DNA of 34,734 nucleotides, from positions 1 to 34,734 of the forward strand of contig QHSR01000251.1 in NCBI GenBank assembly GCA_003221635.1, written 5' to 3'. The stretch is from Candidatus Rokuibacteriota bacterium (lineage in GTDB: Bacteria > Methylomirabilota > Methylomirabilia > Rokubacteriales > CSP1-6). Shown one piece after another: positions 17,453 through 26,900 of the stretch (its first letter is position 1; each line of letters starts with the position of its first letter). The notes under the pieces are model-generated. The model was given only the letters and a program-made list of their open reading frames with translations. It had not been told where the DNA came from and ran no database searches. Both the position numbers and the translations under genes were made by a program.

Positions 17453-17719
17453 ATGCCCAAATACTTGATCTCCTACCGCAAGACCGAAGGGAGCGGCCAG
17501 AAGCCTGAGTGGACCTCGTTCACCGCGCAGAGCGAGACCTCGCTCGAAGCCCACGCGATCCGCGAGCGGGTCGACCGGCGCATGAGCGTCCTGGGCGAGC
17601 AGCTCTGGGGCAGCGGCGAGGTCGCGTGGGTCGGCAACGGCCGGCTCGACGACGTGCTCTATCGCCGCGAGGAAGCGGCGCCGGAGACGTCGATCGTCTA
17701 TGGTCTCGTGGAGGAATAG
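17453..17719 (+). CDS. Unknown 88-residue protein between carA and carB
   Basis: The protein begins MPKYLISYRKTEG and ends IVYGLVEE, with no signal peptide, membrane segment, cysteine cluster or known motif. It starts 7 bases after carA, with GGGAGG about ten bases before the ATG, and stops 30 bases before carB, so it is clearly part of the pyrimidine operon. Codon use looks like that of its neighbours and the N-terminal beta-like pattern (KYLISY...WTSFTAQSETSLEAHAI) suggests a small folded domain. I do not recognise the family. A role near carbamoyl phosphate synthase is only suggested by position. Confidence 0.8.
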   Translation: MPKYLISYRKTEGSGQKPEWTSFTAQSETSLEAHAIRERVDRRMSVLGEQLWGSGEVAWVGNGRLDDVLYRREEAAPETSIVYGLVEE

Positions 17720-17749
17720 CCGGCGCGGCGCGCGCCGCGCGGAAGCCCG

Positions 17750-20700
17750 ATGCCCAAGCGTACCGACCTCAAGCGCATCCTGATCATCGGCTCCGGGCCG
17801 ATCGTCATCGGTCAGGCGTGCGAGTTCGACTACTCCGGGACGCAGGGTTGCCGTGCGTTGCGGGAAGAGGGGTTCGAGGTCGTCCTGGTGAACTCGAACC
17901 CGGCCACGATCATGACGGACCCCGAGCTGGCGGACCGGACGTACATCGAGCCACTGACACCGGAGTTCGTCGCGAAGATCATCGAGCGCGAGCGTCCGCA
18001 GGCGCTCTTGCCGACCCTGGGCGGTCAGACGGGCCTGAACCTCGCGGTCGCGCTGGCGGAGGACGGCACGCTCGATCGGTTCGGGGTCGAGCTGATCGGC
18101 GCCAAGCTCGACGCGATCCGGAAGGCCGAGGACCGGGCCCTCTTCAAGCAGGCGATGGAGCGTATCGGTCTGGCGCTGCCGCGCTCGGGCCAGGCGCGGA
18201 GCCTCGAGGAGGCTCGCGCCGTCGTGGCCGGCGTCGGCTTTCCCGCGATCATCCGCCCCTCCTTCACGCTGGGCGGCACCGGCGGGTCCATCGCCTACAC
18301 CCCCGACGAGCTCGAGAGCGCGGTGCGGTGGGGGTTGCAGATGTCGCCGGTCGGTACGGTCCTCGTCGAAGAGTCGGTGATCGGATGGAAAGAGTTCGAG
18401 CTCGAGGTGATGCGCGACCTCGCCGACAACGTCGTGATCATCTGCTCGATCGAGAACGTCGATCCGATGGGCGTGCACACCGGGGACTCGGTCACGGTGG
18501 CGCCGGCGCAGACGCTCACCGACAAGGAATATCAGCTCATGCGCGACGCCGCGATCGCGATCATCCGCGAGATCGGCGTCGAGACGGGCGGCTCCAACAT
18601 CCAGTTCGCGGTGAACCCCGAGGACGGTCGCCTGGTCGTGATCGAGATGAACCCGCGGGTGTCCCGCTCCTCGGCGCTGGCGTCCAAGGCGACCGGCTTC
18701 CCGATCGCGAAGATCGCCGCCAAGCTCGCGGTGGGCTACACGCTCGACGAGATCCGGAACGACATCACGCGCGAGACGCCGGCGTCGTTCGAGCCCGCCA
18801 TCGACTACTGCGTGGTCAAGTTCCCGCGCTGGGCGTTCGAGAAGTTCCCCGAGGCCGATCGGACGCTGACGACCCAGATGAAGTCCGTGGGCGAGGTCAT
18901 GGCGATCGGGCGCACGTTCAAGGAGGCCCTCCAGAAGTCGATCCGCTCCCTCGAGCAGGACCGCTGGGCCATGACGCTCGGCCGTACGCTCGGCGCCGAG
19001 GAGCTCCGCCAGCTCCTGAGCGTCCCGAACCCCGACCGGATCTTCGCCATTGGTGACGCCTATCGGGCCGGGCTGACGACCGAGGAGATCCGGTCGCTGA
19101 CCCACATCGACCCCTGGTTCCTCGAGAACATGCGGCAGATCGTAGCCTTCGAGCCGAGGATCGCCGACGCGGCGCTGACCGATCCAGAGGTGCTCCGGCG
19201 CGCCAAGCAGCTGGGGTTCGCCGATCGGCGCATCGCGGAGCTCACCGGCGTCTCGGAATCGGCCATCCGGGCGCGCCGGCTCGAGCACGGGATCCGCGCG
19301 ACCTTCAAGACCGTGGACACGTGCGCCGCCGAGTTCGTCGCTCACACCCCGTATCTCTATTCCACGTACGAGGAAGAGGACGAGGCGCCGCCGACGGCGC
19401 GTCCCAAGGTCGTCATTCTGGGCTCGGGCCCCAACCGCATCGGCCAGGGGGTCGAATTCGACTACTGCTGCGTCCACGCCGCGTTCGCGCTCCGCGACCT
19501 CGGGGTGGAGGCGATCATGGTCAACTGCAATCCCGAAACCGTCTCCACGGACTACGACACTTCCGATCGTCTGTATTTCGAGCCACTGACGCTCGAGGAC
19601 GTCCTCAACATCGTCGAGCGTGAGCAGCCACTGGGCGTCGTCGTGCAGTTCGGTGGACAGACCCCGCTGAAGCTCGCGGTGCCGCTGCGCGATGCCGGAG
19701 TTCCGATCCTCGGCACCTCGCCCGACGCCATCGACCGCGCCGAGGACCGGCAGCGCTTCAGTGCGCTCCTCAGCGAGCTCGGGCTCCACCAGGCCGCTGG
19801 TGCCACCGCCCGCTCGCTCGCAGAGGCCCGGACGATCGCGACACGAATCGGCTACCCGGTCCTCGTGCGCCCATCCTACGTCCTTGGCGGGCGCGCCATG
19901 CGGATCGTCTACGACGATCAGGATCTAGCCGAGTTCATGCACGAAGCCGTTCAGGTGTCGCCCGAGCACCCGGTGCTCATCGACAAGTTCCTGGATGACG
20001 CGATCGAGATCGACGTGGATGCCGTCGCCGACGGCACGCGGGTCCTCGTGGGCGGGGTCATGGAGCACATCGAGAAGGCAGGCATTCACTCCGGAGATGC
20101 CGCCTGCTCGCTCCCGCCCTACTCCATCGCCGAGGATGAGATCGAGGCCCTGCGCGCCCAGACGCAGGCGCTCGCCCGGGCCCTCGGCGTGGTCGGACTC
20201 ATCAACGTGCAGTTCGCCATCCGGCACGACACCATCTACGTGCTGGAGGTGAACCCCCGCGCCTCTCGGACCGTTCCCTTCGTCTCGAAGACGATCGGGC
20301 TTCCGCTCGCCAAGATCGCGACGCGGGCCGCGCTCGGGGAGACGCTCGAGCCCTGGCTCGGATGGGACGGCCGTGAGTTGCCCCACATCGCCGTCAAGGA
20401 ATCGGTCTTCCCCTTTGTCAAATTTCCGGGCGTGGACACTGTCCTCGGCCCCGAGATGCGGTCCACAGGCGAGGTCATGGGGCTCGACTACGACTTCCGT
20501 AAGGCGTATCTCAAGTCTCAGGTCGCCGCTGGCCTGCCGATGCCCACCGCCGGCAAGATCTTCGTGTCCGTGCGCAGCCGCGACAAGCGCGCAGTGGCGC
20601 CGCTCGCGCGTCGGCTTACCGACCTCGGCTTCGCCCTGGTGGCGACGCCGGGCACCGCGCGCGTGCTGGGGCGCTATGGCGTGACGGTGGAAACGATCCA

Positions 20701-20956
20701 CAAGGTCGGCGCAGGATACCGCCCAAACGTGGTCGACCTCATGAAGACGGGTGAGATCGCCCTCGTCATCAACACGCCGGACGACGGCCGCGCCCGCAAG
20801 GACTCGGCCATCATTCGGAGCACCGCCGTGGCCGAGGACATCCCCCACTACACGACGCTCGACGGCGCGCAAGCGGCCATCGGGGCGATCGAGGCCCTCC
20901 TCAAGGGCGAGCACCGGGTCCAGAGTCTGCAGGAGTACCACGCTGGGCTCGCCTAG
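17750..20956 (+). CDS. carB: Carbamoyl phosphate synthase large subunit
   Basis: CarB makes carbamoyl phosphate from ammonia, bicarbonate and two ATP. The 1068-residue protein shows the expected duplicated structure: a first ATP-grasp half (about 1-400, with [17 protein letters not shown] and [10 protein letters not shown]), an oligomerisation region (about 400-550), a second half (about 560-935, with [16 protein letters not shown] and [10 protein letters not shown]) and a C-terminal allosteric domain (about 940-1068, beginning [16 protein letters not shown]). Length is normal. ATG 17750 directly precedes the conserved [12 protein letters not shown] start. The pyrF start lies 13 bases after the stop. 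Confidence 0.97.
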   Translation: MPKRTDLKRILIIGSGPIVIGQACEFDYSGTQGCRALREEGFEVVLVNSNPATIMTDPELADRTYIEPLTPEFVAKIIERERPQALLPTLGGQTGLNLAVALAEDGTLDRFGVELIGAKLDAIRKAEDRALFKQAMERIGLALPRSGQARSLEEARAVVAGVGFPAIIRPSFTLGGTGGSIAYTPDELESAVRWGLQMSPVGTVLVEESVIGWKEFELEVMRDLADNVVIICSIENVDPMGVHTGDSVTVAPAQTLTDKEYQLMRDAAIAIIREIGVETGGSNIQFAVNPEDGRLVVIEMNPRVSRSSALASKATGFPIAKIAAKLAVGYTLDEIRNDITRETPASFEPAIDYCVVKFPRWAFEKFPEADRTLTTQMKSVGEVMAIGRTFKEALQKSIRSLEQDRWAMTLGRTLGAEELRQLLSVPNPDRIFAIGDAYRAGLTTEEIRSLTHIDPWFLENMRQIVAFEPRIADAALTDPEVLRRAKQLGFADRRIAELTGVSESAIRARRLEHGIRATFKTVDTCAAEFVAHTPYLYSTYEEEDEAPPTARPKVVILGSGPNRIGQGVEFDYCCVHAAFALRDLGVEAIMVNCNPETVSTDYDTSDRLYFEPLTLEDVLNIVEREQPLGVVVQFGGQTPLKLAVPLRDAGVPILGTSPDAIDRAEDRQRFSALLSELGLHQAAGATARSLAEARTIATRIGYPVLVRPSYVLGGRAMRIVYDDQDLAEFMHEAVQVSPEHPVLIDKFLDDAIEIDVDAVADGTRVLVGGVMEHIEKAGIHSGDAACSLPPYSIAEDEIEALRAQTQALARALGVVGLINVQFAIRHDTIYVLEVNPRASRTVPFVSKTIGLPLAKIATRAALGETLEPWLGWDGRELPHIAVKESVFPFVKFPGVDTVLGPEMRSTGEVMGLDYDFRKAYLKSQVAAGLPMPTAGKIFVSVRSRDKRAVAPLARRLTDLGFALVATPGTARVLGRYGVTVETIHKVGAGYRPNVVDLMKTGEIALVINTPDDGRARKDSAIIRSTAVAEDIPHYTTLDGAQAAIGAIEALLKGEHRVQSLQEYHAGLA

Positions 20957-20969
20957 CGCTGCCGACCGC

Positions 20970-21863
20970 GTGCTCGTCGCGCTGGACGTCTCGAGCCTGG
21001 ACGAAGCGTCGGCGCTGCTCGGTCGCCTGGACGGAGTCCTCACCGGGTGCAAGATCGGCTCGCAGCTCTTCACCTCCGCGGGCCCCGCGGCGATCGAGAC
21101 CGCCCTCAAGCGGGGCTTTCGCGTCTTCCTCGATCTCAAGTTCCACGACATCCCGAACACTGTCGCCGCCGCGGTGCGCGAGGCGACGCGCTTCGGGATC
21201 TTCATGCTCAACATCCACGCGAGCGGCGGCCTGGCGATGGCGCGCGCCGCCGCCGAAGCGGCGGTGAAGGCCGCCGGCGACTTCGGGATCCCCCGCCCCC
21301 TCTGTCTGGGTGTGACTGTGCTGACGAGCCTCGACCGCAAAGCGCTGCAGCGCGAGGTCGGGGTGCCGACGAGTGTCGAGGCCCACGTCCTCCACCTGGC
21401 TGGGCTCGCCCGCGAGGCCGGCCTCGACGGCTGCGTCGCCTCGCCCCAAGAGATCGGTCTCCTGCGCCTCGCGATGGGCCAGGAGTGGGTGATCGTCACC
21501 CCAGGCATTCGCCCTCTCCCGTCGGGGGGAGTCGAGAGGAAGGCGGAGCCTGTCCGCCTTCCGGACAGGCGGAACCCCCCTCTCCCAACGGGGGGAGTCG
21601 AGAGGAAGGCGGAGCCTGTCCGCCTTCCGGACAGGCGGAACCCCCCTCTCCCAACGGGGGGAGTCGAGAGGGGGGTGGAGCCTGTCCGCCTTCCGGACAG
21701 GCGGAACCCCCCTCTCCCAACGGACGATCAGGTCCGGATCGCGACGCCGCGGCGGGCGCTCGCCGCCGGCGCCGACTACCTGGTCGTGGGGCGGCCGATC
21801 ACCGGTGCTCAGGACCCGGCCGCGGCCGCGACCGCCATCGTCGCCGAGCTCGGCGGACCATGA
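20970..21863 (+). CDS. pyrF: Orotidine 5'-phosphate decarboxylase with in-frame palindromic repeat insertion
   Basis: PyrF decarboxylates OMP to UMP. The catalytic motif DLKFHDIPNT is intact (K57, D60), as are VTPGIRP (177-182) and the C-terminal AGADYLVVGRPIT. The usual length is about 230 residues; this one has 297. The extra part, residues about 183-251, is three 22-residue repeats (GGVERKAEPVRLPDRRNPPLPT pattern) encoded by a 66-base tandem palindrome. It separates PGIRP from DDQVR, which normally are close together in the loop that closes over the substrate phosphate. The frame is kept, with no stop. GTG 20970 is the only sensible start: it begins VLVALDV, and no ATG, GTG or TTG lies upstream in frame after the carB stop. 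The stop overlaps pyrE as ATGA. Confidence 0.9.
   Translation: MLVALDVSSLDEASALLGRLDGVLTGCKIGSQLFTSAGPAAIETALKRGFRVFLDLKFHDIPNTVAAAVREATRFGIFMLNIHASGGLAMARAAAEAAVKAAGDFGIPRPLCLGVTVLTSLDRKALQREVGVPTSVEAHVLHLAGLAREAGLDGCVASPQEIGLLRLAMGQEWVIVTPGIRPLPSGGVERKAEPVRLPDRRNPPLPTGGVERKAEPVRLPDRRNPPLPTGGVERGVEPVRLPDRRNPPLPTDDQVRIATPRRALAAGADYLVVGRPITGAQDPAAAATAIVAELGGP
21513..21720. repeat. Tandem palindromic repeat inside pyrF, 3 units of 66 bases
   Basis: Units begin at about 21540, 21606 and 21672 with exactly 66-base spacing, and a partial unit precedes them. Each has a 9-base-pair hairpin (GCCTGTCCG at 21548-21556 with CGGACAGGC at 21562-21570 in unit 1). A second palindrome joins neighbouring units: ACCCCCCTCTC with GAGAGGGGGGT, best seen between units 2 and 3. 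Units 1 and 2 are identical over nearly the whole length; unit 3 has GGGGT in place of GAAGGC. The length is a multiple of three, so the reading frame of pyrF is preserved. Confidence 0.95.
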
Positions 21864-22429
21864 CAGACCGCGAGACGCTCGATCTCTACGAGACAACCGG
21901 CGCCCTGCTGCGCGGCCACTTCCGGCTGACCTCGGGCCTCCACTCGGACGTCTATCTCCAGTCGGCGCTCGTCCTGCAGCACCCGGTCCACGCCGAATCC
22001 CTCGGCGAAGCGCTGGCGGCGGCGTTTCGGGACGACCGCGTCCAGACGGTGCTGGCCCCGGCGATCGGCGGCATCCTGGTCTCCCACGAGGTCGCACGCT
22101 CGCTCGGCGCACGCGCGCTCTTCACCGAGCGCGAGGACGGGGTTATGCGTCTCAGGCGAGGGTTCGCGCTGGCGCCCGGCGAGCGATGTCTCGTGGTCGA
22201 GGACGTGATGACCACGGGCGGCTCGATCCGCGAGGTCGTCGGCTGCGTGGAAGCGCTCGGCGCTGTGGTGGTCGGCGTCGGCTCGCTGATCGACCGGAGC
22301 GGCGGAGGCGCGCTCTTTCCCGTGAGGCGCGCGACGCTCGCGGAGGTGAAGGCCACGACGTGGAAGCCGGAGGAGTGCCCGCTCTGCCGGGCCGGCAGCC
22401 AGGCGGTCAAGCCCGGCAGCCGCGCCTAG
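21860..22429 (+). CDS. pyrE: Orotate phosphoribosyltransferase
   Basis: PyrE converts orotate and PRPP to OMP, the substrate of PyrF. The 189-residue protein has LTSGLHSDVYLQ (24-35), the PAIGGI loop (68-73) and the PRPP motif CLVVEDVMTTGGSI (110-123). The C-terminal ECPLCRAG is often seen in this class of PyrE. It starts inside the pyrF stop codon. Its TAG stop shares the four bases CTAG (22426-22429) with the stop of the convergent gene on the other strand, so no terminator stands between the operons. Confidence 0.95.
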   Translation: MTDRETLDLYETTGALLRGHFRLTSGLHSDVYLQSALVLQHPVHAESLGEALAAAFRDDRVQTVLAPAIGGILVSHEVARSLGARALFTEREDGVMRLRRGFALAPGERCLVVEDVMTTGGSIREVVGCVEALGAVVVGVGSLIDRSGGGALFPVRRATLAEVKATTWKPEECPLCRAGSQAVKPGSRA

Positions 22430-23198
22430 AGGGCGACCCGGAAAACCTCTTCCAGCGTCGTCTCACCCAGCAGGGCCTTGGCGAGCCCGTCCTGGAACAT
22501 GGTCTTCATACCGCGACCGATCACCTCGGCGCGGATGGAAGAGGCGTCGCGCCGTTCCATGATCATCGCCCGGATCCGATCGTCGATCTCGAACAACTCG
22601 AACACGGCGGTGCGGCCGCGGAATCCGCTGCCGTGACACTGGACACACCCGCTCCCGTGGAAGAGCCGGATACTCGACAGGGAGTCGCCCGCCTGTCCGA
22701 GCACGCCCTCGCTCTGCAGCACCCGAATCGTCTGGTCGAAGTCCGGGCGCGCCCGTAGCGATTCCAGGATCGAGGCCTCGGGAGCCGCCGACTCCCGGCA
22801 GCTGAGGCAGATGCGCCGCACGAGCCGCTGGGCGACGGCGAGGGCGAGAGTGGACGCCAGGAGGAACGGCTCCACGCCCATGTCGAGGAGTCGTTGCCCT
22901 TCAGGTCGAACGGCAGCAAGAGATTGTTGCGCGCATACTCTTCGGCGACCGTCTGCAAGGCCTCGAGCTTGACGTCGCTGACCTTCAGGTCGACGAAGCC
23001 CACGCTCCACGCCTCGGCGATGTGTCCCAGAATGAACCCGAGCGGCACGCGACTGCGCTCGACGACCGCGCGCTCGAGGGGGATCCGCCGCCGCGAGGCC
23101 ATCTTCCGGGCCCGGTCGAACTCGGCGTCGTCCATGATCTCGAGCTGCCCAACGAGCAACGCTCGAAACTCGTCCTCGGAGATGCGAAGCGGCCGCAT
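22426..23198 (-). pseudogene. GspE/PilB-type secretion ATPase remnant, core deleted and frameshifted
   Basis: Two pieces of one protein lie in different frames. The first, from ATG 23198 to about 22893 (102 residues), is like the N-terminal domain of type II secretion/type IV pilus ATPases: VPLGFILGHIAEAWSVGFVDL, then YARNNLLLPFDLKGN. The second, from about 22890 to the stop at 22426, is the C-terminal end of such an ATPase: RLLDMGVEPFLLAST, AQRLVRRICLSC, and CVQCHGSGFRGRTAVFEL, with the zinc-binding cysteine pairs. The middle, which holds Walker A, the Asp and His boxes and Walker B (about 300 residues), is absent. The most likely history is an out-of-frame internal deletion. It is the last gene of the signalling operon, 2 bases after a receiver gene. 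Confidence 0.85.
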
Positions 23199-23200
23199 GG

Positions 23201-23590
23201 CTATGTCCCGCCAGCCACCAGGACTTCCCCGACCTTCTGGACGAGCTCCTGGAGCGAGAGGTGCGCCTTGATGAAGTAGGCGACGGCGCCGAGCTCCATC
23301 GCCTGCCGGACGTCACGCTCCTGGCCGAGGTTCGACAGCACGATGACCGGGATCGGCGAGGTCGCGGCGTCCTGTTTCAGCGCCTTGAGCACTTCGAACC
23401 CCTGGAGCTTGGGCATGATGAGGTCGAGGAGAACGACATCCGGCCGCTCCGCGCGAGCGACCCGCAGCGCCTCTTCGCCGTCGACCGCCACGAGCACCGT
23501 GAACCCCTGCTGTCGCAGACGAGCCGCGGCCGCCCGTCGCAGGAACCGGTCGTCCTCCGCCAGAAGAACCCGCGGGGCTCCGTCAGCCAC
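23201..23590 (-). CDS. Single-domain response regulator (CheY-like), second of a pair
   Basis: The 129-residue protein is a receiver domain alone: acidic pair E12/D13-D14, phospho-acceptor D56 in DVVLLDLIMP, the switch Ser in IVLSN, and K108. The Lys is followed by Ala, where most receivers have Pro. There is no output domain. It starts at GTG 23590 inside the end of the upstream receiver gene (8-base overlap) and is followed after 2 bases by the broken GspE/PilB gene. Its closest visible relative is its neighbour, sharing EDDRFLRRA, VDGEE and NLSLQEL-like segments, so the pair arose by duplication. The likely phosphodonor is the large kinase of the operon. Confidence 0.9.
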   Translation of the reverse strand: MADGAPRVLLAEDDRFLRRAAAARLRQQGFTVLVAVDGEEALRVARAERPDVVLLDLIMPKLQGFEVLKALKQDAATSPIPVIVLSNLGQERDVRQAMELGAVAYFIKAHLSLQELVQKVGEVLVAGGT

Positions 23591-23981
23591 TCTGGCCCGC
23601 CAGCACGCGCCCGACCAGCTCGCCCAGCTCCTGAAGCGACAGGTTGGACTTCACGAAGTACCCGGAAACCCCCAGACTCGTGACCTCGGCAATGTCTTGT
23701 TCACGGGAGGAGTTGGAGAGAATGAGCACGGGCATACGGCGCGTCGCCTCGTCGCGTCTGAGCGCGCGCAACACTTCAAGGCCCGATAGCTTCGGCATCA
23801 GCATGTCGAGCAGAACGATGTCCGGCCGCTCGCTCTGGGCGAGTCGGAGCCCCTCCTCGCCGTCCACAGCGGTCGTCACTGTCAGCCCCCGCTGCCGAAG
23901 GCTCGCCTCGCAGGCCCGCCGAAGGAATCGATCGTCCTCGACCAGCAGAACCCGCTTGCCCGTCGTCTCCATGGGCGTCAT
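23583..23981 (-). CDS. Single-domain response regulator (CheY-like), first of a pair
   Basis: With ATG 23981 (ATGA overlap with the kinase stop) the protein has 132 residues. It is a lone receiver with VEDD (14-17), phospho-acceptor D59 in DIVLLDMLMP, S89 and K111. As in its neighbour, the residue after the conserved Lys is not Pro but Ser (YFVKSNLSLQEL). There is no DNA-binding or enzymatic domain, so it must act by protein contact or as a phosphate carrier. Two translation couplings (with the kinase and the next receiver) show tight co-expression. Confidence 0.9.
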   Translation of the reverse strand: MTPMETTGKRVLLVEDDRFLRRACEASLRQRGLTVTTAVDGEEGLRLAQSERPDIVLLDMLMPKLSGLEVLRALRRDEATRRMPVLILSNSSREQDIAEVTSLGVSGYFVKSNLSLQELGELVGRVLAGQSG

Positions 23982-26900
23982 CCGCTCGTTGGGAGCGTGA
24001 AGATGAACGTCGACCCCCGGCCTTCTTCGGACTCGCACCAGACCTGGCCGTCGAGCTTCTCGACCATGAGGCGAACCAGGTAGAGACCCAGTCCCGTTCC
24101 CTCGGTTTCTATGGTGTGGGCGTTGTCGGCTCGGTAGAACTTCTCGAAGAGCCTCGCCAGGGAGGCCTTCGGAATCCCGATGCCGCTATCCGTGATCGCC
24201 CAGCGGGCCGTCCGGCCATCCTCGACGCCGAGGAAAATCGAGATCGCGCCGCCGGTGGGCGTGTACTTGATCGCATTGGACGTGAGGTTCACGATCACCT
24301 GCCGGAGGAGCTGCGGATCGGCCATCACCGCCGGCACGCTGCCCGCGCCCGTCACCGACAGGTGGTGTCCCTTCTCGCGGATCAGAACCCCGAGGTCGTC
24401 CAGCGCGCTCTGCGTGAGCTTCGCGAGGTTCGTCGGCTGGAGCACGACCGTCAGCTTCCCGCTCTCGAGGCGGGAGACGTCGAGCAGGTCGTTCACGAGA
24501 CCGATCAGCCGCTCGGCGGCGGCGCGGGCGTCCTCGATGTAGCTTCCGGCTTCCTCGGGGACCTGCGGCGTCTGCGCCGCGAGCTCCAGCATCCACTTGA
24601 TGCCCGCCAGGGGCGTGCGGAGCTGGTGGGTGACGAAGGAGACGAAGTCGGTCTTCATCTGGCTCACTTGACGCTCGTGCGTCACGTCGCTCAGCGTCAG
24701 CGTGAACCCGATGGTCCCGCCCGAGGCGTCTCTGGTCGGCTGGGCGGCCCAGTGGACGGTGCGGCCGCTGCGCCGGAGCTCGAGATCGCCCTCGCCGCCC
24801 CGGTCCGGATCTCCGAGGAGCGCCGCGAGGTTCCCGAACACCCGATCGGAGTCGGTCCGGGCGCCGGTCAGGAGCGCGGCCAGACGGGTCCCGATGACGG
24901 CGCTGGCATCGAAACCGAGCAGCTCGCCGGCCTGCCGGTTCGCCGCCTGGATCTCGCCCGCGCGGCTGACGAGCACGATGCCGTCGGAGGTCGAGTCGAA
25001 GATCTGCGCGAGGCGTACCCGCTGCGTCTGCGTCTCCTCGTAGAGCCCCACGTTCTCGAGCGCCGTCGCCAGCTGGTCGGCGTAGGACGTGAGGAGGCGT
25101 GTCTCGGTGTCGCCGAGCGCCTGAGGCGTCGTGTAGTACAGGACGAGGACGCCGAGCACGCGCTCGCGCTGGCCCACGATCGGGAACGCCGCGATCGACC
25201 GGACGCCGTGGGCGACGTTCGCCGGATGAACAAACTCGGGGTGCCGCGTCACGTCGCGCAGGAGGAGCGGAGCCCGCGTCCGGCGCACGTGGTCTCTGAT
25301 CCCGCCAAGACGTCCCGGATCGCCGGGGTGCGGCCCGCCCGACACCCAGTGGCCGACACTCCGGCTGAGGCTCCCGTCCTCGTTGAGGAGATGCACGAGC
25401 GCGCCATTGGCCGCGAAAGATCTGGCCAGCTCCGTGAGCGCGCCGTCGAGCATCGCGTCCACCTCGAGGGTGCGGTGGAGCGCCCGGGCCGCCTGGTTCA
25501 GGAGCGTCAGGCCGTCGGAGAGCGTCTTGGCCTCGCTCTCGCGGCGTTGCGTCTCCTCGAAGAGGCGCGCGTTCTCGAGCGCGAGCGCGGCGTGGTCGGC
25601 GAGAGTCGATACGAGCTGGATCTCGCGCGTGGTGAAGTCGTGCGGCGCGAAGAAGTACACGACGAGCGTGCCGTGCGTCTCCTCACGACTGGTGATGGGC
25701 ACCCCGAGGTAGGCGCGCGGCGCGGCCGCGTCGACGAGCCGCTGGGCCGCCGGCGAGTGTCGGAGCGTCGCGTCCGTCAGGCGGTCTCGCGTCCACACGG
25801 GCTGGCGTTCCTGGTAAGCGCGCCCCGCGATCCCCTCGCCGGGACGTAACGCGAGGCCGCGGGTCAGCTCGGCTGGAAGGTGCAACCCGCGATGGAAGAC
25901 GAGGACCCCCCGCGTCACGTCGTAGAAGAATATCCCGACGGCGTCACACCCGGTCAGCTCGGTCGCCTGCTCGGCGATGACATCGAGCAGCCGTTCGCGG
26001 TCGAGGCTGGTCGCCAGCTGCCGGGTGACCGCGTAGAGCCGCGTCGCTTCCTGCTCGCGGGCGCGGGCTTCGGCGTAGAGCCGGCTCTCCTCGAGCGCGG
26101 TCGCGAGGTTCTGGCAGAGCGAGCTGAACGGCTCGACGCTCTGCCGGCTGATCGGTCGCCGGCTCGACTTGTTGTCGGCGCTCACGACGCCGATCACGCG
26201 CTCGCCGACGACGAGCGGCGCGACGACGAATCGGCGCGAGCGCAAATACGCGTGGTCGAGGTGCGTCCGGTCGAGCGGCAGCACCTGGGCGAGGTCCGCG
26301 TCGGACAGCACCGCGACCGGCCGGCGGCTCTTCAGCGCTTCGTGGTACGGACCGGCCGCGGGTGTCACCGGTAACCGGAGGGCGGGGGCTTCCTCGTCGC
26401 CGCCGGCCGTCGCCAGCTCGAGCTCCGAGCCATCGGCAGTCAAGAGGAACACGTTCACGCGGTCGAAGCCGACCACATCGCGCGCCGCGTGGACGAACGC
26501 CGCGAGGCGGGCGTCGCGCTCCCAGGAGCTCTGCATCGCGATGGCGGCATGGGAAAGCTGCTCGAGCAGCGCCCGTCCCTCCTCGGTCTCTCGGAGCAGA
26601 CGCGACTTCTCGATGGCGAGCGAGGCCTGGTCCGCGAGCGCCGACAGCAGCGCGATCTCGTCCGGCAGGAAGTGGCGCGCCCCTTTGGTGTAGACGTTGA
26701 GCGTGCCGACGACGCGCCCGTGGGCCCGGAGCGGGGCGCCGATGAACCCTCGGAAGCCCCGCTCGAGGGCGCTGCGCTTGTGGGCCGGATCGTGGCGGGT
26801 GTCGGCGGCCAGGTCCTCGACCACGACGGACTCTCCAGTGGCGACGACCAGACCGCTCAGGCTCTCCCCGATCTTGAGCCGCGGCCGGGACATCACGGTG

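Noticed and set aside
17453..17719. PurS-like or PyrI-like subunit as identity of the 88-residue gene
   Set aside because: The protein lacks the conserved patterns of either family; only its position suggested them.
21496..21720. Minus-strand proline-rich frame across the pyrF repeat as a gene
   Set aside because: It is a mirror of the tandem palindrome within pyrF and has no start signal or family match.
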